Part shown: piece after piece, positions 11,808-26,800 of the stretch
How the letters are laid out: the number at the start of each line of letters is the position of its first letter
Numbering within the stretch: position 1 is the stretch's first letter
From: Chrysomallon squamiferum
Taxonomy: Eukaryota > Mollusca > Gastropoda > Neomphalida > Peltospiridae
DNA: 42,500 nucleotides
Direction: 5' to 3'
Assembly (NCBI GenBank): GCA_012295275.1
Contig: CM022673.1
Coordinates: forward strand, 21,340,413-21,382,912
The notes under the pieces: model-generated
What the model was told of the DNA's origin: nothing
Databases searched by the model: none
Seen by the model: only the letters and a program-made list of their open reading frames with translations
Position numbers and translations under genes: made by a program

Positions 11808-14800
11808 CTGAAAAATGAAAAGAGAAAAGGAAAGAATAAATATAGCAACTACAAAGAGAAAAGGAAAGAATAAATATAGCAACTACAAAGATAAAATTAA
11901 AAATAAATAAAATCCCTCAAAAACAAAACTCAGTAACTTCAAAGGATTGCTCATGTTTCTGTTGCTGCAATGTCTCAGATGGCCTCTTGCATAAATCACC
12001 CAATAATGCTGTAGTAACAGTAAGATTTGGCAATACATGGCTACTCATCAACAACCAAAACATTTACAAACACTGACTTGAATACACAGATACCGAAACT
12101 CAGACATACAATGTTTTATTTGAATGAACTACTGCACCTTTACACCTATGACATCACCATCTGATATGTGATATGGAGAGTGTTTAAGACATGGCTGTTT
12201 TGACATCCGACATTTCCTTTTGCCTTTCTGATTATCAGGCTTTGGCTGGAAGTAAACAGCAAAATAAATATCACAGTAAAACACTGTTTACAATTTAAAA
12301 TCTTATTTATAGCAATAAAATAACCCTATAAATATAACAAGGATAAATTTATTATATTTTGATAAAATTTCATTGGTTGTGAAGCTGTAAAATATTTATG
12401 CCAATATACTAGATTTTAGTAGAATGAATGTATTTGATAAAATATGTGTAGTTAAAAAGTTTGAATTGTAATTTTTTACTTTTATTTTTAATATTTAACT
12501 GAAAATATTTGGAGTATAATATTTTAAACATTTTAAAACATCTGATAAAGTCAGTTAAAAATGAAAACAAAAATGTTTACCTGTGATATTTCTTTGATGG
12601 GGAGCCACATACATTTCTGAGGGAAGTGTTTGGCAATCAAAATGCTTTCAGGCTGCAAAGAAGATTTGTTATTTAAGGCAGATATTTCAAATAATCTGCA
12701 TTAAAAAAATATTCCCCTAGTTATTCGAAAGATATTATGACTTTAGTATATTCCTCTTTTTCTCACTAAATACATACAAATGCATGCAAAACATATGCAT
12801 GTTCAAATATGCATTTGTGAAAAGTCCAAACTGTAACCAATTATGTCATGACTTTATCTTACTTGTGATAAACAATGAATATATGTTAAAATCAATAAAG
12901 AAAAAAACAAAAACAAAAATTAATAAAGAAAAGAATAATAATAATGCCTCAGATGGCCCCATGCATAAATCACCACAAGTTGCTATGACAACTGTAAGGT
13001 TGTGACACCACATGTGCACACATGATAGCATGGCTATTCATCACTGACAAAGCTGAAGTATTACATTTTAACATATCCAAATCTTTCCCTCCTCATACTT
13101 TTATACTTAAAATACTGCATCTTCTCATATAAGGATATCCATAAAAAATAGGCAACCATAAATAAAAAAAAGAATTCACATGAAATAGACTCCAGTGGAG
13201 TAGATAATATAATTATTTGTATTTTGTAACTAAACATAAAAGATTTAAGTTCATACCTTAACCATTAGCATGTCTGCAATGCTCTGCCTAAGACTTCGTG
13301 CATCAGCACCATGAGATGTGTTCCACACGAGTTCTTTTTCAGGACCATAGACTCTGGAGTGTGGATTCCTTTCTTTTATGGCAAGGATCATTTCATGCTG
13401 GCTGAAACACATTATTAAAATAAAAACTGTACTGTAGAACAGTTTTGTCTAAGCTGAAATACATCAAAATGTTTACTGAAATAAAATATGTACTGCCTGT
13501 TATAATTTATCTAAGCTGAAATACATGAACATGTTTGCTGAAATGAAAACTATACTGCTTGTATATTTTATCTAAGCTGATTTACACAAATATGTTTAGC
13601 TTTATACTAACATACAGTATTAAAAATGTCTCAGATGGCCCCATGCATAAATCACCACAAGCTGCTATGGCAACAGTAAGGTTGTGACACCACATGTGCA
13701 CATATGATAGCATGGCTATTCATCACTGACATAAAACTGTTAATACCAGAGGCAGACAGGCTCCACACTAACAGAAAAACATTTTATACTCTGACAGGCA
13801 TTTAGGTTTAAAGTTTTATCATACAAAAATAATTCATATAAAAATGTAATATGAATCTTTCATTGTGAATTATTTTCCAAGAAAGGTTTGGCACTAGATG
13901 TTAAACAGCGATATGGATATGCACATGAAGATTTTCTAAATACATAAATAATGTTATTCCTGATATTTTACTTGCAGTGTAAAAATACATTTGTCACATG
14001 TAGAAAAGAAAGATAAATACAACACAGAGAATTTTGGTTACTGGTAGGAACAAATACCTGAGTTGTTCCTCAAAAGTCAACACCTGAACAGCTATTTGAC
14101 TGCTAGACGTCACTTTTTGTCTTCTGCAGAATAGAATATTAAAATCTAATTAACTTAAAATTATTGTCAAAATATGGATTTAATCCAAATAGTTTTGTGA
14201 ATAAAATAAATCTGATAACCATTTAAAAAATAAATTTCATTTAAAAAATTAAAAATTAATATCAGTATAGTGAAGATATTGATGAAGGTTATTTTAAAGA
14301 TTTTTCATTTTAATCCACAGCACAAATACAAAATCAAAATACAGATTACATTATCTTCTTGCAACTATACACTGAACAGCAATACTTTAAAACTTTAAAG
14401 GACCAATTACAAAATTACAGTAACAAAAATGAACCTAATTGACTGGTTCAGCACTCTGAGCACAGCTGATAACTGATTGTTGTTGACAAGTCTAACCCGT
14501 AAGAAGTCTGGTGTTGGAATGTGAAGGTCTGACACTTGTGGCAATAACAGGATCTGACTTTTCAAATCTTTCAAGGTTGCTTCTTTTGACACTTCCACAT
14601 CTCCAAGATGAACAAGACTTTTGTAACATGTGCTGTTTGGTGTGGAAATAATTTTGGACATTAAACCTAGAAAAGAAATCATAAACATACTAAATATGAC
14701 GTGTTTTCAGAATCATAGAATGAAAAGAAGAGAAGAGAATAAGTAAGTCAACATTCTGAATATGTAAATAGGTTAATAGAAAGAATGATGCAGTTTAATA

Positions 14801-17800
14801 TTAACTGTTAACATATTTGGTACACAAGTCCTTTTGTGTTATAATAATATAAGTAAAAAAAACTGAAAGCCACATTTCACAGGCTATATTTATAAATTAG
14901 CATAAAAATGTTTTTATATGCTTTTTCCATTAGACAGGAATTTAGACAAATGACATTAGTAAGTAAAACAAATATTAATTGGAATCATTATCATGAAGAT
15001 TATTCATTATCATATTTTTATAATCTTTTTCCTGATGAAAATCCTACTATAAATACTAAGTTTACCTTGAATGCTGTTTGCTATTGAATTGATAATCCCT
15101 GAACTCTGATTAGGTGAGTGTAGGTAAATAGGGAGATAAAAAAATCCCTGAAATACAGTAATTGTTAGAAATTTAATTTTAATAACAAATTAGTAATTAA
15201 AATGTGAATTGTTTATGTATTTTGTATTTGATTTTTTAGCTTCAAATGTAAATTAAACTTGAAAGACTGAGCAAATAATGAAAAAATTTTAGTGTGGTTA
15301 ATAAGCTAGGAATATTTTACAAGTCTGTGTGTTAAATACATCACATGAAAACATGTTAGCCTCTTCTTGAACCTATTGTAGTTGGATCTCAATTAGAGTA
15401 ACCATTTCAAAATATCAAACAGAATGTATTTATATATTTTAACATTTAAAGAAATAAGAATAAAATTAAAAAATATTAGTAATAACTAAAACTAAATTAT
15501 TATTATTAAGATACATTAAATATGTTTTATGTCAGGTGCTGTTCTGACAGCCTGATGTGCACAATTACATCTAGATAATGAATAATTCTACCTCCCATTG
15601 CAGTTATTAAAATTTTACAACCTTTGGAGGTAATTTTCCTTCTTTAAATAGTATGTGATCACCATCATTAATCAAACTGTCTTCAAGTGATAGGTCAAGG
15701 TCATCGATAAGGTCAGCAGCTTCCCCACACCAATTTGTTTTTCTCAAGTGCCAAGCATCACCTATAATTAATAATATTTGTCTTCCAATCCAAAGTATAA
15801 CAGACTTAACAGTTATTAAGTTTTTTTTATAATGAGAAATGAGAAATGACTCTTGCTATTCCAAGGGTTACTCTTACTGATTAGCAGCAATGAATTTAAT
15901 AATAACTGGAGAATTTTTATATAAATAATGCTTATTAGACCAAATGAGCTCCATTTTCATGTACAATGAATAAAGACTTATTCTTTCCTTTTCCCAAGAA
16001 ATTGATTTTATCAGTTTTCTTTACAAATAAATGAATGTTGAGTCACAAGCTACTTTTAATACTGTATTAAACATTTGCTGATATCTATGAGTAGTCAGTT
16101 TGGCATTTTAAAAAATATTTGTTGGTAATTCTTCTTTTAAAAGGACCATTCATAGATAATGGTATTTTGTATATAAATATAATAGCATAAAGGTAAATAA
16201 AACAGAACATGTTAAATAGACAAACCTTTTTGACCATATTGCTGTATAATATTTTTCAAACATTTTCTGACTGTCATATTTCTTTCTACAGTTATTTCAA
16301 TCTCTTTAAAGTTACTTTTGGGATCAGCTGGGCTCACAGTCAGTGTAATCTACAAACATTATTAGTAAAAAGTAACATATAAATTTCAAAGTAACCAAAA
16401 ACATTAACTGCTTAATGTAACATAACACTTAAATAAATGAATGTAATTTAAATTTTGTATTACCTCAATTTAATTTATAATTATAACGATCAAAACAAAA
16501 CAAAAAAACCCCTAAATAACTGTGCAAATGCTAAATTTAAATACAGCTTTTATAAAACATAGTTTTATTTAAATATAGTAAATAAAACAAACCATTTACC
16601 TGATTTTTCTCTGGAGCTTTGCCATGTTCTAGAACTAGGACAGTTTTATTAGTAATACCTGCATCTCCAACACTCAGTTCATCATGCACTGAAATTAAAA
16701 AAAAAAATCAAGACAATAGCTATATTAAATATTATTACTGGTCACACACATCATTTTTGAATAATGATCTGAAAACAGGAACCAGCAGTCGGCATTCTAT
16801 GATTTTATCTTATTTATTAGCAGTAAAGGATCTTTAATATGCATCTTCTTGCAGACAGAAAGCAATTACCATGAGCCTTGTAAAATGAGCTTTTGGATTC
16901 AAGATGAAATGAGAAAACAGCGTAAAGAGTAAATACAAAGAAGAATTAATCTAACACACACAGTATCCAAATTACAATCTGACTAAACCATCTGTAACAG
17001 AAACAAGAAACAAAATATAAAGAATCAGCTTTCTGCTAACAAACAGTAACGGCATTTCTGACTCATTAAAATTAAATATTTACATTCTGACATTATGTAT
17101 ATGTGTCTCAGAACACTTGGTAAAGACACAAAAATACTGTCAACACAAAGATCGAGTTCTCACTTCTGAATACAAACTAAATAAATATTTATCAGTTGTT
17201 CTCAGCGTACATGGTGTTCTCATTCCTAAACTGTTATGACACACTCGTAGACGTCCTCCACCCGCCACCTCCTGAATGCCAAACTTGTCAATGATATTCC
17301 TTTTAACTTTCAACAGAGGCTAAAAAAGGAAAAAAATAAAAATAAAATACAAATAACTGTTATTTTACACTTAAAATAAATGAGAACTGAAAGTAACATT
17401 TTAAAAGATAGTCAGTTTATGAACAATGGCATTGATAAAAAAATAGAAGAAATTAATAAAACAAATATTAATGAAGAGAGCAACATAATAATTAAAAAAA
17501 GCAAGCAAACACCTCCACAATATAAAATATTTTATTAACATCATTTTTATTTAACAATTGTTTTTTTTTTTTTTTTTTTTTAGTAATCCCATAACAACTA
17601 CGTTGTTTACATGAACTAAGGTATTCTGAGCAAATAAATCAACAGTTAAATTTTAGACTCTTTCTTCAAATGTATGTTAGAGAATTTATAAACAGTTTTT
17701 ACTCACCATGTCACTGTTGACAAACACTGTTGCTTTAGGCCAGCTACCATCAAAAGGATACTGCAGAATTAAAAACCAAGAATTAGAAAAATATTAAGAA

Positions 17801-20800
17801 AAGATTTGTAAATAACATTTCAAGATCTTTTAGAAATCCTGGGAAAAGTATATTTAAAAAGTGCATAAATACTTCACTTCATTGGTACCATTTTGTTTGG
17901 TAATTTCCAATTCCTATTTTGCAATATTATAGTTCTGATCATTCAGAAAATTCTGAAATCCAAACATTAAATAAATAAAATACTATAATTACCTCTCCAC
18001 ACTGGTTCAGTACAGTAATGACAAAACTGTTTTGTCTGGCTGCAGCCTTCTCAGATAAAGAAACGCTGGAATACCATTAAGAGAAAAATGTGAATTATAT
18101 ACGAGTTATAATTAAAATAATTATTTTTAAAATATTAAGACAAATTAGTGCTTTTGAAAGTTTTAATGACCCTGTAAATAAAAGAAAAAATTCTTAAATC
18201 AAATATTTTTAAGTAGACCATGTTAATTTCATAGGAATTTTGTTTTAATTAAAAATATCTTTATAAACAGTTAAATTCCTATTATAAAAATTCTATTGGA
18301 CACCTAAATGAAAGTGCTATTACTATTTTCAGTCTCACCTATTTCTGTCTTCAACAATAATCTGATCACCATCTTTAAACTGTAGTTCTTCAAGAGTTGC
18401 TGTGCTGTCTTTTAGGATGTGCATGTGCATGGCAGCATCCCGACCCACTAGCTTTTTTAGCACCACTGTTGAAAAATTCATTTCTGTGAGGTCACAAATG
18501 TAAGACCTGAACTCATCAAATGCCATGTTTTTAGGAAAGCCACAGACGGACTGTTCTGGGTTTCCATGGATAATTGTCAGGAGGATTGGCTCACAGCAGG
18601 CTCCCACTGGCACAACCTGATCCTTAACCTGCAACAAAGATCACAGTTCTATAGGATCAGCATAAAATGTTTAGATTTTCATGAAATGTTATGGCACAGT
18701 TTGAAATTAGGAACCAAATCTGAAAATAAAATCAATTTAGATTTTATGAGCGCAGCTTTTTTCAATATGAAACAAATACTGTGTTACTGTCTGGTAAGAT
18801 CACCAGTTATGTGCCTAAAAGCAGTTTAGTTTCAGAAGGTTCCCAGGTTTCAGAATTGTGCATAAGCAATACTCAATCTTTATAGTTATTATTTGTGAAC
18901 TTATTTTAATAGCTTTGGGTAAACTGCTATAACAAATAACTTCATTCAGTATCCCAGGAAAACATGTTTTAAACCTATTTTATAATAAGATAACCATTAC
19001 AGATAGTCAATTTATTTATTGTTGTTAAAAAAAAAGAAGCCCCACTGTAATAAAGGTTAAAGAAATAAATGTTATTTTAATGTTAAAGCAATCTGAAAAA
19101 TACACTTCATTATATTTTCATTTGATTAATTCTCAAATCATTGTTATTCTATACCTTGGATCCATTCCAAATGAATAGCTTTGAATCATTATCGATGCAC
19201 AATTCCAGCAATTTCTTTGAACGGTCCTCTGTAACAAAACAAACAAAATTAAAAAACATATTATATGAGATCCTGAGAACATTTAAAAAACTGAATTTGC
19301 ACATTAAAGAAATAAAAAAATAGTTTCTTGGAACAAGCTCAAGATATAAAATGTATATATAAAAAATTCAAATTCATCATCCTTAATTACAGCATTTTGT
19401 GTGGCAACCACAAAATATTGGGGCTAAAATGTGTCAAAATTACCAAGATAAAATGTTACCTGTTATTTCATCATATAGGTGGAAACCAGCAGGAAGGTCT
19501 TGCATTCTGTGTATAACAAAATGTTTGGGAACCAGTTCACCACCAATCTGAAAAAATTACAATGAATAAAAGATAATAATAAGAGAAAAACAAAAAGAAA
19601 AAGAACCTGTGATTTATTTTTAAAATAGTTTTCTCAAAAATCATTTCTAGTAGAAACTTGGTATCATTAACAGGCTTTATTCAGCAAAAATATATCTCCA
19701 TGTTGCTGTGAAATCCTGAACAGTTTAATATTTCTACTGTAATATCATAACTAACATTCTTTTGCATTCTGTGACACCATCAGTAATCTACTGTCTGTCC
19801 AATTACAAACCATACCTCTTCAACTGCAACAACTAATTCTTTAACAGTCTGCCTCCTATCCATGGCAAGGTCAGTAAAACTGCGATTACCACCACATTTT
19901 TTTAGTGCTCCCTCAGCATATTTGTAGTAACGACAAAAGTGAATCTGGATGGTTATTGTATTCACAATGTTTTCATATTCTAACCTGCAAATATATAAAT
20001 ATACTTCACTTCAGTGTTTAATACGAGAAGATAATTTTTACTCAGTTATATTAATTTATTTTCTGTTTGTATTAATAGTAACTTAACATAAAGAATGTTC
20101 TTATTTAGTAATCTGTATTAGAAAACAATTTGGGAAAAAAAATGAAATTCAAAATGTTAAATTTTTTGGTGCAAGATTCCCTAAATTTTAAAAACGTAAA
20201 ATATCTATTTTGTTCTACAAAATCTTAAACTGTGCAGTTTCAAACACTTATAGTTAGTATCACAATCTAAATTAAATAAAATAAAATAAAACTGAAACAA
20301 TTTATTCTTTTTATGAGTAAAATATTAATAAACATTCTTTGTTTTATGAAGTTCAAAACTGCAACAAGTAAAACAATATATACAAAAAAAAAACAAATCT
20401 GAAATAACCCCTGAACACAAACAGTTTAAGACAAACTAATAAGGACTGAAAAAAAAATAGTTTTTTTGAATCTGATACCTTTGTTTTTCCAGCTCCGAAT
20501 TTTCCTGGCTTATTTCTGTTAGCAAATTATCTGGTATTTGATAAACTGGATTTCCCATAGCTGTCACAGAATGAGAATAACACCAATGAAATAACAAATA
20601 CCCTTTTAAATGTAATAAAAAATTATTATAATAATAATTACATTATAAATTTACAGAATATAAATTAGTGATATAAAATAGTATTACTAATATTTTCAGA
20701 GTAACTTTGAATTAAAAGTTATTCAAAAAGTAGATTTGTTTTGCAAATGAATATATTCATTATACCTTCTTCTGGTCTTATCAGACTCTTTTTTCTGTAG

Positions 20801-23800
20801 AACAACATGTAGGCACTCTCTTTTCCTGCAAACTGTTTTTCTATATCCTTTTCTCGAATAGGAGTGACAACAGCATCATCAAAGTTATACCAACAGTGTC
20901 CTTCTGCTGGCCTTGGAGAGAATGATCTGAACACAGAAAAAGAAGAGAAAAATTAAAATAAAAGGATAAAACAAATAATAATTAAAAAGTATTAAAAACT
21001 AAATCTGTAAGTAATTACTCAGTGTCTTTCAACAGGTTTTCTTTCTCTGTCTCATTCAGACATATCAAACGATTAAGTATTTCCAAAATCCAGTCAACAA
21101 GAATAAAAATGTATTATTAAAAATGTTTATGTATACCATGGAAACTGGCAAAACCAGTCCCTGGTTATCCCAGATTACTTTCTGCATTGGCCATTTTTAC
21201 ATGTATACATTATGTGTATTAAAACCCTTAATAAACTGAATCCTATATATTATATATACTGGATCAGTTTTCATCCCAAAGGCTTAAGTTGTTGGTTAAT
21301 TACTCTCAACAAACTGTAAGCCAGGTAAACTCAGCTGTATACCTAACTGGAAACAGCATGACCTGGTTTCTCCTGATACACATTGGCGAGATCTCAGACC
21401 AGACATTCTGGCTATATGGTAATTAATTGTTAATTGGTGTCAACATCTACTTATCAGTGTGGTTGGACTTCTTAGTGTTTTACACCCATAATCATGTTTT
21501 GGATTGTCACTATCAAGTTATGACGAAGCTTGTTAACCATCTCATGGATTTAATGTATGTGCTAACTAAGAAATTAAAAACAACATAGCCCTCTAATCAC
21601 TGTCACATTTTATTCACAATTTACAAATCAAATGTTAAAATCTACAATGCACATATTTTATCATTTATTTCACAGATACATGTAAACAAGTGCAGATGTA
21701 GAAACAAACATCAATCTCTAGTCAACTACAAACAAAACGCCAGCAAACTGAACTTTAGATTCAATTTTGTAATCTACAGTTATAAAGGATAACTAAGTTG
21801 TTTTACTAACGCTTTGATTTGATTAATACTATGTCCTGCTAACATACTTACAAACTTACCGGTCAACGTCCTTTTTTATTTCCCTGTATTCTGTGTCCTT
21901 TGAGAAGTCAGGAAATTTGTTTTTCTGATTCCTTTGTTCATTATCTTCTTTCAAACTAACAACACCTGCATCCTGATTCAGTGTAAATTTGTCATCATAG
22001 GTCTTGAAAAACTGAAAAAATAAATAAAAATAAAAGATATATATAATAAATAAATAAAATCTTTAAGATAAAGGAGAAAATCAAAGCTCACACATCAAGT
22101 CAACAGAGACATTTACCAATACATCATCATAAAGAAATAATAGCAACATAGCAAGAATAAGAGCATAAACAAATGATCTCCTACTGATAATAGACTGGAA
22201 TAAAAAATAATACTTACCTTATTAATTGAGCCATACTTTTTTTTAAAGAGTTTGTTCCAAGACTGTCCAGTATGTTTACATATCTCCTGAAATCATTAAC
22301 TGATTACATGAACAAACATACATACACTGAGAGACTATAAGACATTCAGCTGTTAAATGGAAATTAGGAAAAAGTGGACTAAATAAGCAATGTCATTCCA
22401 TGAATAAAGTATTAACTGTATTCATAATAATGTTAAATTTAGCAAAACCCAAATCAAAAACTGTCATAATTTTCTGTTATTTAGAACACTATCCTATTTG
22501 CTAACAGACAATATTGTTGGATAATAAATAATGTGCTATATCTAACTTGTAGTTGAAAAGAACCATTTTCTTTAAAAAAGCATTCCATCAGTTATAAAGA
22601 GCCACAAGCTGTGGCCTAAGCCACTGTCTTATTTCAAAAACTAGCTATGCTTACAACACAGAGTTTGTTTGTGCTGAGCACTTTGTGAGGTTGTCTAGAG
22701 ACGATCTGGTAACACAGATCCACAGGTGATGTAAACTGGATAATATCCGTTTCTGACTTGGTTGGCTGTACAGCTTCAAAACTCTCCTGAAAAAACATAT
22801 ACAAAGTTAATACAAAGTTTAAAAAATTACAACTGACATTTATACCATTTACTGACTATAAAAAAAACCAAATACCAACAAGCACCAAATTATAAATTTT
22901 TAGTATTGTAGGTCTGAAACAAAAATTCTTTATTTTTAAAATCAATCAGAGAATAGATAATAAACAAATTTTTATTTTGTACAAATATAAACATATGCAT
23001 TAGTTATTAAATAAAAACTGATAAATACAGCTCTCTTAAGGATAACAAAATACTTACTGGGTTAATCCAATGACCTAGATTATCCACATCTCGTATATAG
23101 GCATGGTAGTGTCCACCATGAGCACAACCACGATGTATGACAACAGAAAATAACTCGTACTCAGCAGCTTCTCGAGACATTTCCTTTAAGAAAAATAAAT
23201 AACATCAAACTATAAAAGTGATGGGTTTTTTTAACCAATCTTTTATGATATTTTGTATTTTTCTATGACAATATCTGTACTGGTTATCAGTATGGTGGGT
23301 AAATGCTCTGAGTGAACCTATTGGTTTGGGTTCCATGATAACAATACCCAAAAAGTTGTAGTGTGTGATTTTCCCTATGTATGAAAATGCATATCAAATA
23401 TACGTTGTTGTAAGTTGACCAAACATTTCCTCTTTTACAATTGTATAAAAACTAAAAATTCTAAATAACTGAATATTAATGATTCATTCAAGACGGTCGC
23501 TTTATTTCCATTTCTTAAGAATGATGTTTTACTGTGAGAAACAAAACACTAATTTTACTAATTTATAAAACCATTTTTAGCATAAATAGTAATCATTTTT
23601 ACCTCTTCTAAGAAATCACTCATGTTAATTGAGATTGGAAAAGAAAATCTTCCTGTTTCCTGAAACAAAATAAAAATAAACAGAAAATCTGTACGTTTTA
23701 AATTATTATAACAACACCTCTGAACATGAGACAATATTTGACAATAATAATAACAAATAATGATTATGATATAAAACATTTATACCTTATATCTTTCCAT

Positions 23801-26800
23801 TTTCTTGAAATTGTAACTAAATCGTAGAAGTGAGACTGTCAGAATGGGAGGTAGACTTCTTATTTTGGTAGCCTGTAAAAATAACATTTTCATTTTTTTA
23901 ACAAAAATTAAATAAAATGTTTCTGAAATGTTTTAATTCTGAATTAAAAACAAAAGAAACTCTTATAAACACATTAAAACATTCACAAGTGCATCAGTTT
24001 AATGCAAATGCAATTTTGAATTATGATACTTCGATTTAAATAATCTTAATTACTGATATAATTTCATCCTTGCTAATCACATAATCAGGTATTTGAAATT
24101 TTAATTACAAATTACTTTGTATTAAATTTTCAGAAAACAGATTATCTGAATTTTTTTAATTCAGTAAACCAAAATATATAGTTATGTTTGAATTGAGATA
24201 CGTAGTAGTTACTTGAAACAAGATGAGCTGATGCATTTTAAGTTAGATGTGAGTTGTGTTTATATATACATACACACCTCTCTCTTGATGTGTGTGCAAT
24301 AATTTTAGTAACAAACTTATAACATTAGTAACCTTTTTTACCTTTTGTGCAACGACAAGTTTATGACAAATCTCACATCTGTACTGGTTTTTTCCTTCCA
24401 TTGTCTCAATATCACAGAACAGGTGTCTGAGGCCGAGTTCCAGTGATTCCACTCCACCCACAGTCACTGTCAGATCCTGAAAGTCTTCCTGGTAACAATA
24501 CATGAATATAAACACATTTTATTTTTAAAATTTACAGTACATCGATAACAATAAATAATGAACAATAATTTATTTATAAAATAATGCACACATATGTACA
24601 ACTCTATTTACCAAAGATTGATTATTTACAGAATGATTCTTTAAGCAGTGAAGAAACTTTATATAACAATTATTTTTCATGCTTTTACACCATGATAACA
24701 TAAGTTGTAATGTGAAACCAAAGGAACGTACCTCTATTTCACTGATTTTTCCGCATTCTGTACAGGTAATCTGAAATAATATTGTTTATTAATTAATATG
24801 GAATTATTATTTTTTTTAATGAAATATTTTTTTCTTTATTATTTGATGACTGAATTTCTGTAAAACATTTTTTTTTCATGAGTTCCTTGTACCTGATTCA
24901 CAACCTTGCCATGATATAACTCTTTTATCAAGTTACTTCTCCTTGTTCCAGCCAGGGACTCTTCAATTGCAAGAAAGAGGATTCTGTTGAGTTCTTGGAC
25001 ATCATGCTGTTGGGATTCCTTTGGATAAAACAAAGAATGATAAATTTAGTTAATGGCATACAGGAACAGTCTGAAAACTTGGTTGTTATTAAGATGCAGG
25101 AGAAAGAGACTGATATAGCTGCCTCAACATTATAAATAGAGTCCCACTATTTAATCAGGTTAATGACTAAGCATACCTAAATACATGCCTACAGTTTTTC
25201 ATTCTGCAGAAATGTAAGAAAAAAATAACATGTTGATGGCTTGAATAAAAAAATTGCCAATTATTTATAAAATCTAAATTTTTCAAACAAATTTTGATAA
25301 AATTATGGAAACTTTCAGTCTGTCATATTAGTGCATTATTCTTATATTTAACAGATGAAATTACAAATACAACATGAAAACATTTCTTTATAGTTTTGTT
25401 ATATTACTGACAAATATTATTAGCTAAGGCTAGCAAGTAGTAAAACAAAAACAAAAATTACTTATAAATATATAAAATATCTTTTGGCTATTTTCTTCAC
25501 CAATAAATAACAGAACAAACCTCTCTGTTTGTCCAACCAAAACTCTCTGTCAATTCAGTTGTTGATATACTCTGTCGGTTGCTCAGAAGTAGTCTCAGGA
25601 ATAATCGCTTCAACTGAAGGGGGATAACTCTAACCTACATTTTGTTTTTAAATGAAAGAAAGCAAATTATAAAGTTAAGAAAAGTTGGATTAAATAAATA
25701 ATTATTTTTGTGAAATATCAAATTAATGGTTAAATATTATTTTAGTTATTTTCATGGTATTTCTTTTGGACCGAGTGACATTTGGTTTCCATAAAATTAT
25801 TTGAACCATTTTAGTTTTCACATGTATTCTACAATTAATCAGAATTTAGTGAGACCAAACCAAGTTACTCTTTCATAACATCCAATAAAAATCCACTTTC
25901 TGAATGTAGTCAGAGATCTGTTTATTTTTCTAGTCTTAAACTGCATTGGTTTCAAGTTGAATGATAACTAGTCACAATAAATTTTGAAAACTAATTGCTC
26001 ACTTGTGCAAGCATATTTTATCATAATATAGTAAAGAAATAATGTCCTTGCTAAACTAACTACATGACTTGACTACTTTTATCAAAACTTTCATAATTAT
26101 ATGAAATATTATCTTAATGGACTGAAATTAACTACAGATTCCAACAGTGCAGCAGTCTGCACACCCTCTAAATTAAGGCACATAACTGTTAAATTGGTTA
26201 ACAATTCAATTATTTCATTATACCTATTATGTTTTTTTAACAGCTGCATGCACTTTTGCCTTTAATTATTAATTGTCGTAAATTTGCTGCAAATTCCATC
26301 AGAGCAACTTTTTATGCTTGAAAACTTTGGTTTTCTGAATAAAATTATGAAATCTTTTAAATTTATCACCCAGTAGTTAATAAGACTATTCAAATATTAT
26401 TTTAAATGAACTGAAACTACATATGGTTATAAACAATTTTTATCCCAGTAATATTTCTAGTATTAATTAGGAATGAATTATGTAACATTCATGTGTGTGT
26501 GTTTAACAGATTCAAGTAGTTATGTCCTAAGTTCTTGCCCCGCTGTACAAATAAACCAGAAGAATTGGAAAATAATTAGTCATTATTTTATTTTGACATT
26601 TCTATTTCCAAACAAGAATCACCCTTTGATGTATGAATATGACTGAATGCTGATTATTGAATGAATGGGCCAGCTACCAGTTATTTGTTTTTAAACTGTT
26701 TTCAGTTATCAATGACCAAGCCTAGAGGTATACATGATGTTTATCTTGACTGGTTTTTTCTATGTATCTGTGTGCCTTTGATGTGTGACTTCACTGTGAC

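Noticed and set aside
17161-17210. Longer version of USP40 exon 21 (frame stays open to about 17150)
   Set aside because: The GTGAGA donor there gives phase 0, which does not join exon 22; the GTACGC donor at 17210 does and fits the human protein.
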